63,630 bases of DNA from REEB470 sp032117095 (GTDB lineage Bacteria > Bacillota > Bacilli > Paenibacillales > YIM-B00363): positions 1-63,630 of the forward strand of contig JAULZZ010000073.1 in NCBI GenBank assembly GCA_032117095.1, read 5' to 3'. Positions 59,742 to 63,630 of the stretch are shown piece after piece (positions within the stretch are counted from its first letter, which is position 1; every line of letters begins with the position of its first letter). A program made the position numbers and the translations under genes. Under the pieces are notes generated by a model. The model saw only the letters and a program-made list of their open reading frames with translations. It was not told where the DNA came from and ran no database searches.

Positions 59742-61349
59742 TTAGGCACGTCGCAATGCTTTTATTTGTTCATCCGCCAAATATTCATCATACGTCGTGA
59801 CTTTGTCGATGACCCCCTGCGGCGTAAATTCAATAATGCGGTTGGCAATCGTTTGGACAAATTGGTGGTCGTGCGACGTAAACAAAATTGTGCCGTCAAA
59901 ATCAACGAGGCCGTTGTTGAGTGCCGTGATCGATTCGAGGTCAAGATGGTTCGTCGGCTCTTCCAATAACAATACGTTAGCACCCGACAACATCATGCGG
60001 CTGAGCATGCACCGTACTTTTTCGCCCCCAGACAATACGCTTGCTTTTTTTAGCGCTTCGTCGCCCGAAAACAACATGCGCCCCAAAAATCCACGAATGA
60101 ACGTTTCGTCTTGTTCTTTGGAATATTGGCGCAACCAATCGACCAATGTCAACGAAACGCCTTCAAAAAAGCGCGCATTGTCTCGTGGAAAATACGCTTG
60201 TGACGTCGTCACGCCCCATGTATATCGCCCTTCGTAGTCTGTAATCTCACCCGTCACGATACGCAAAAAGGCATTGACTGCGGTAGGATGACTGCCGACA
60301 AAGGCAATTTTGTCACCGGTTTGGATGGACAGGGAAACATTGTCCAAAAGTATCCCTTCGGCGTCCCGATACGTCAAGTTTTCGACGGTGAGCATTTGTC
60401 TCCCCGCCTCGCGTTCAGGCTTAAAATGGATGTACGGATACTTGCGATTGGACGGCCGAATGTCGTCTAACGTAATTTTCTCGATCAGCTTTTTGCGGCT
60501 GGTCGCTTGTTTGGACTTGGATTTGTTCGCCTGAAAACGCTGGATAAATTGTTGTAGTTCTTTGATCTTGTCTTCTTTTTTCTGGTTGGATTCTTTCATC
60601 AGTCGTTGGGCGAGCTGACTCGATTCGTACCAAAAATCATAATTTCCAACGTATAGCTGTATTTTCCCGAAATCGATGTCAGCAATGTGCGTACACACTT
60701 CATTGAGGAAATGGCGATCATGGGACACGACGATCACCGTGCCACGAAACCGCCCCAAAAATTGGATGAGCCACTGAATGGAATGCATGTCAAGATGGTT
60801 GGTTGGCTCGTCAAGCAACAAAACGTGTGGTTGCCCGAATAACGCTTGGGCAAGCAAGACGCGTACTTTGTCGTTGCCTTCGAGCTCTTTCATGGTTTTT
60901 TCGTGTAACGTAGCGGGTATGCCTAACCCAATGAGGAGCTCCGCCGCTTCGGATTCTGCTTCCCACCCGTTCAACTCGGCAAACTCGCCTTCTAATTCGG
61001 CGGCCTTCATCCCATCTGCGTCAGAGAAATCTGGTTTTGCATAAATCGCTTGTTTTTGTTCCATGATCTCATATAATTTCCGGTGTCCCATGATCACGGT
61101 CTGCAAGACGATGCAGTCGTCATAGGCAAAATGATCTTGGCGGAGCACGGCAAGTCGTTCTCCAGGGGTCAAGGATACGCTTCCCTTGGAAGGTTCTATT
61201 TCGCCGGACAAAATATTCAAAAATGTCGATTTCCCTGCTCCATTCGCCCCGATGAGCCCGTAACAGTTCCCTGGAGTAAATGAAATGTTCACCTCTTCAA
61301 ACAATGCGCGCTTGCCATAACGCAAGGTCACTTGGGATGCTGTAATCAT
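59742..61349 (-). CDS. ABC-F family ATPase (YkpA-like)
   Basis: This 535-residue protein has two ATP-binding domains joined by a charged linker and no membrane part, as in ABC-F proteins that act on ribosomes. The first domain has 'GLIGANGAGKSTFLNILSG' (Walker A) and 'VLLLDEPTNHLDMHSIQWLI'. Its signature motif is degenerate ('LEGNDKVRVLLAQAL'). The linker is 'KSKSKQATSRKKLIEKI'. In the second domain the Walker A is degenerate ('FVGSHPTAVNAFLRIV'), the signature is intact ('VLSGGEKVRCMLSRMM') and Walker B reads 'VLLLEEPTNHLDLESITAL'. The degenerate pattern is, from memory, also seen in B. subtilis YkpA, the closest relative I recognise. The Glu in Walker B is unusual. It stands alone with its own promoter. 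Confidence 0.9.
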   Translation of the reverse strand: MITASQVTLRYGKRALFEEVNISFTPGNCYGLIGANGAGKSTFLNILSGEIEPSKGSVSLTPGERLAVLRQDHFAYDDCIVLQTVIMGHRKLYEIMEQKQAIYAKPDFSDADGMKAAELEGEFAELNGWEAESEAAELLIGLGIPATLHEKTMKELEGNDKVRVLLAQALFGQPHVLLLDEPTNHLDMHSIQWLIQFLGRFRGTVIVVSHDRHFLNEVCTHIADIDFGKIQLYVGNYDFWYESSQLAQRLMKESNQKKEDKIKELQQFIQRFQANKSKSKQATSRKKLIEKITLDDIRPSNRKYPYIHFKPEREAGRQMLTVENLTYRDAEGILLDNVSLSIQTGDKIAFVGSHPTAVNAFLRIVTGEITDYEGRYTWGVTTSQAYFPRDNARFFEGVSLTLVDWLRQYSKEQDETFIRGFLGRMLFSGDEALKKASVLSGGEKVRCMLSRMMLSGANVLLLEEPTNHLDLESITALNNGLVDFDGTILFTSHDHQFVQTIANRIIEFTPQGVIDKVTTYDEYLADEQIKALRRA

Positions 61350-61391
61350 CTGGTCACGCCTACCTCTCTGCTTTCGAACAATCTATGTGCG

Positions 61392-61420
61392 ATTATACCA
61401 CGTTGCACGTTCGAACGACA
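61392..61420 (-). promoter_or_regulatory. Promoter of the ABC-F gene
   Basis: TATAAT on the minus strand (61397-61392) lies about 45 nt before the start codon. A possible -35 (TTGTCG) is 18 nt upstream. The ribosome-binding site GAGAGG precedes the ATG. Confidence 0.55.
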
Positions 61421-61446
61421 AACGCAACCCCCTTCCACAGCGGATA

Positions 61447-61533
61447 GGGGGACGTCTGTGCGCAAGGGATGGCGTTTCGGCGAACAGGCCTGTGGCGTGT
61501 TTTACGAAGCACACCGTTACAGACACGTCCCCC
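61447..61533. other. Long GC-rich imperfect hairpin, unassigned
   Basis: GGGGGACGT-CTGT (61447-61459) pairs with ACAG-ac-ACGTCCCCC (61519-61533), with a 2-nt bulge and an inner arm GGCGTG / CACACC. It lies in the gap 61350-61836, between the divergent ABC-F and secreted-protein genes, outside both leaders. It could be a small RNA, but no promoter in the right place is evident. The rest of the gap is AT-rich and shows only the two promoters. Confidence 0.4.
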
Positions 61534-61717
61534 ACCGGGGCTTGGATTTCTTCCAATTGCTGGCATTTATGCTGAAATCCTTTGGTTCTGCTTTGCCTAT
61601 TTGGTTGAAAGCTACTGCGCCTTCTCGTAAGGGGAAGTGTTGATCTTTGCAACCTCTTTCACTATCATTACACAAAATATTATTGTGCAAAAAAATCTAG
61701 CATAGAAAATATAAACA

Positions 61718-61745
61718 TTGACATCGTTTTTTTTTATTGTATAAT
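61718..61745 (+). promoter_or_regulatory. Sigma-A promoter of the secreted-protein gene
   Basis: TTGACA (61718-61723) and TATAAT (61740-61745) are both exact consensus with a 16-nt spacer. The predicted start of transcription near 61752 excludes the upstream start codons at 61744. Confidence 0.85.
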
Positions 61746-61836
61746 GGAGGTATGTAATGCGTTTGTTCCGTGGATAAGACGAAGAAGCGAACAAGCTGCT
61801 AGCAAATCACCTATAAGAATGGAGACAAGACACCCC

Positions 61837-63288
61837 ATGCATCCGACGAACAATCCGTCCCCTGTGCAAAATGCAACATCCCTTTCGCATGATGAGACAA
61901 CCTGCTTTTATCCTCCTGCAACAAAGCGCATGACAAAAGGAACACACCATTGGTTGCGCACGTTTTCCTGTTTCGGCATCGCATTGTCGATGCTCCTCAC
62001 GAGTGCGCAACTCCCTGTACGCCAAGCCGAAGCGTTCGTGAGTCCAGTAGCAAAGGCATTCGTCCATGTTGTTTCATCGGCTTTGGTGGTGGATCAACTG
62101 ACTTCTCCGCAACAGCCACAGGAAGTTCAACAGTATGCAACAGAGCAATGTATCCAAACGTTCAATAGCGCATCGTTTCTTTCTTCTACTCACCGGGAAG
62201 CAATAAAAAAGGCTTGGTGTGGTTCCACCGCAGTAGGGGGCACGCTCGATCAGACCGGGTTGCTCATTCAGACGGTGTGCAACGGTCAGGAAAAATGTCT
62301 TGCTGATTTGCAAAAAACAATGGAACGTCTTATGAAATCTTTCGGTAAGAAATTTACCGTGAACGTTCAGTCTTTGTGCACGGTATTGATCACATTATTT
62401 AAGCAGTCGATCAAAGAGTACTGCAAGGCAAATGGTTACGCCGTTACGAAAGCCTCAACGTCTTCTGGAAGTGCTGGAAAACCTCCAAACAGCGGAGGTG
62501 GAATAAAAATGAATTCTGGTGCGAAACCACCATCCCCTAACTTTCTTGCCGGTCTCCTGTCACGCGTACAATCCGCAATAGAAAGAATGTGGAACGATTG
62601 TAAAAATCCGATCGCCCGCTGGTTTAATCCAAAGTGCAAATCTGCTTCACCTAACAAAAAGACCGAGATAAACGGAAACCGGGGAAATGTCTCTAATCCT
62701 CCATCTAAATCTAATGTGATAGTTCCATTTTATTATAGACCTAAGACACCAGTTCAAAAGATGATAGAAGGTGCGATACAACAAGAAATAAAACAAAAGA
62801 AAGAAGAACTAGATGCACAATCTGACATGCTTGTGAAAAAACAAATCACACTCATCGAGTCCATAGTAAACACAATATATGAAAACAAAGATGAATTTTT
62901 AAAAGAAAAAAGTTTTCGTGACGTGCATGTTATTCGACTTCAGTATGTTTTGCAGAAGATGCTCGATATGCGTGACTTAATAACACGATCCCTTACTCCA
63001 AGACTTCGTACTGTTCTTGAGAACCCAAGGAACAAGGGGCTGTCGCAAGCAGACGTTACCGCTATATTCAATGCATTCGAAAACGTGGTTTCTGAAACTG
63101 AAGATAATAGTACTATAATTGATATGCTTGTCACACAAAATTTAATTATAAACCCTCCTGATCCTAGTAAACCGCTGAAATTTTCGAATGAACAGCGAAA
63201 ACTCTTGGATGACCTAATCAAAAACAAGCCATCATCTGTTAAAAAAGCCATTGACGAAGTCTTGAGAAAGATGGAACGCGGAAAGTAA
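61837..63288 (+). CDS. Secreted protein of unknown function, modular
   Basis: From ATG 61837 (GGAG at 12 nt) this is a 483-residue protein. A long polar N-region precedes a signal peptide core ('CFGIALSMLLTSAQLPVRQAEA'), so export probably follows cleavage at QAEA. A hydrophobic stretch ('AKAFVHVVSSALVVDQL') and six or so Cys in the next 140 residues suggest a disulphide-bonded domain. A Gly/Ser/Pro linker (about 210-235) leads to a Lys-rich helical C-terminal half. That half is markedly more AT-rich than the N-terminal half. The layout recalls the proteins at 10572-12227 and 14591-15376. I recognise no catalytic motif. An ATG at about 61930, just before the signal core, lacks a ribosome-binding site. 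Confidence 0.65.
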   Translation: MHPTNNPSPVQNATSLSHDETTCFYPPATKRMTKGTHHWLRTFSCFGIALSMLLTSAQLPVRQAEAFVSPVAKAFVHVVSSALVVDQLTSPQQPQEVQQYATEQCIQTFNSASFLSSTHREAIKKAWCGSTAVGGTLDQTGLLIQTVCNGQEKCLADLQKTMERLMKSFGKKFTVNVQSLCTVLITLFKQSIKEYCKANGYAVTKASTSSGSAGKPPNSGGGIKMNSGAKPPSPNFLAGLLSRVQSAIERMWNDCKNPIARWFNPKCKSASPNKKTEINGNRGNVSNPPSKSNVIVPFYYRPKTPVQKMIEGAIQQEIKQKKEELDAQSDMLVKKQITLIESIVNTIYENKDEFLKEKSFRDVHVIRLQYVLQKMLDMRDLITRSLTPRLRTVLENPRNKGLSQADVTAIFNAFENVVSETEDNSTIIDMLVTQNLIINPPDPSKPLKFSNEQRKLLDDLIKNKPSSVKKAIDEVLRKMERGK

Positions 63289-63408
63289 CTGCGTATGTGC
63301 ATGCCGAAGCAAGAAATCTTCGACCAAGTCAATGATTCAAAGGCACGGCGGAAAAACGAGGTCTCTCGGATACAGATTGGCTGAACCCCGATCGTGCGCG
63401 CGTTGCAT

Positions 63409-63630
63409 TCAGATTGTCCTACTTTTTTGAAAATCGAAAAGTTTGGTTATGATCGCTTGTTGTGGGTAGACGACACTTGAGACTTCCATGGCAACAGCCA
63501 CAACGTAAGCGTCAAATAATCCCCACGTCATTCCGGGGGGATATGCGGTCAGCCCTGTATTTGATCCATGCATACGCGTAGGCACACCAAATGTTCCCCA
63601 CCCCCTTTTTGACGAGGGGGGGACGTTTGG
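63409..63630 (-). CDS. Partial open frame running off the right edge, unassigned
   Basis: The minus-strand frame is open from the window edge to a stop at 63411-63409, 73 codons without a start inside the window. It includes 'MHGSNTGLTAYPPGMTWGLF' and 'DAYVVAVAMEVSSVVYPQQA', which read like protein, but I recognise no family. A chance open frame of this length is quite possible. The stretch 63289-63408 holds nothing I can support. Confidence 0.3.
   Translation of the reverse strand, partial: PNVPPSSKRGWGTFGVPTRMHGSNTGLTAYPPGMTWGLFDAYVVAVAMEVSSVVYPQQAIITKLFDFQKSRTI

Noticed and set aside
61744..61836. Earlier starts for the secreted protein at the right end
   Set aside because: The start codon at 61744 falls inside the -10 box of a consensus promoter. 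ATG 61819 has no ribosome-binding site.
63589..63630. Terminator-like hairpin at the right edge
   Set aside because: The two C- and G-rich arms pair imperfectly, lie within a possible reading frame and are cut by the window end, so the call cannot be made.
1..63630. CRISPR array or rRNA operon
   Set aside because: No regularly spaced short repeats and no rRNA sequence were found anywhere in the window.

Overview
The window reads as a chromosome segment of a motile, aerobic, endospore-forming Bacillota of the Bacilli. Supporting genes are spoIIR and a pdaA-type cortex deacetylase (sporulation), motAB (flagellar stator), and the Bacilli gene orders cysE-cysS-mrnC-rlmB-yacP, gap-pgk-tpiA-gpmI-eno, secG-rnr-smpB-ssrA and ctaCDEFG. 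S-layer-homology (SLH) proteins point to an S-layered envelope. A direct glutaminyl-tRNA synthetase is present, which most Bacilli lack. I do not try to name the species.

Layout. 1-3950: an IS256 transposase remnant, a VOC protein, motA-motB behind a sigma-D-like promoter, trhO and a tRNA-Arg(CCT). 4.1-5.2 kb: an AT-rich two-gene island encoding a phospholipase-D-type nuclease with a DpnI-like C-terminal winged helix, overlapping a DpnD/PcfM-like gene. 5.2-7.1 kb: a broken SLH/metalloprotease gene with two homopolymer frameshifts. 7.3-10.4 kb: an RND transporter. 10.5-15.4 kb: three genes for secreted proteins, two with HExxH motifs, separated by several families of short mobile repeats. 15.5-18.5 kb: cytochrome bd oxidase (cydA, cydB, cydS) plus an upstream micro-ORF. 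18.6-25.6 kb: pdaA, glnS, exoD-like, a thiol peroxidase, an RluA-type synthase coupled to uppP, and ctaM. 25.1-33.5 kb, minus strand: cysE-cysS-mrnC-rlmB-yacP, then (reading leftwards) prfA-prmC-spoIIR-sua5. 33.3-37.0 kb: a PC4-like gene and a large SWIM/SNF2 helicase.

37.0-41.0 kb is a graveyard of gene fragments (AlbA_2 ATPase, IS66, DUF1016) and short mobile repeats, next to ssrA. 41.0-51.1 kb, minus strand: the whole lower glycolysis set (gap, pgk, tpiA, gpmI, eno), then secG, rnr, smpB and tmRNA, linking carbon flow, secretion and ribosome rescue. 51.3-54.7 kb: a 1124-residue secreted protein with beta-propeller repeats and three C-terminal SLH domains. 54.7-59.7 kb: a caa3-type oxidase operon ctaC-D-E-F-G with a near-consensus promoter. 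59.7-61.4 kb: an ABC-F ATPase. 61.8-63.3 kb: a secreted protein of unknown function, followed by a partial open frame running off the right edge.

The best candidates for something undescribed are the PLD nuclease + DpnD-like pair at 4.2-5.2 kb and the set of short transposable repeats. One of these repeats has clean 3-bp target duplications and sits nested inside another.
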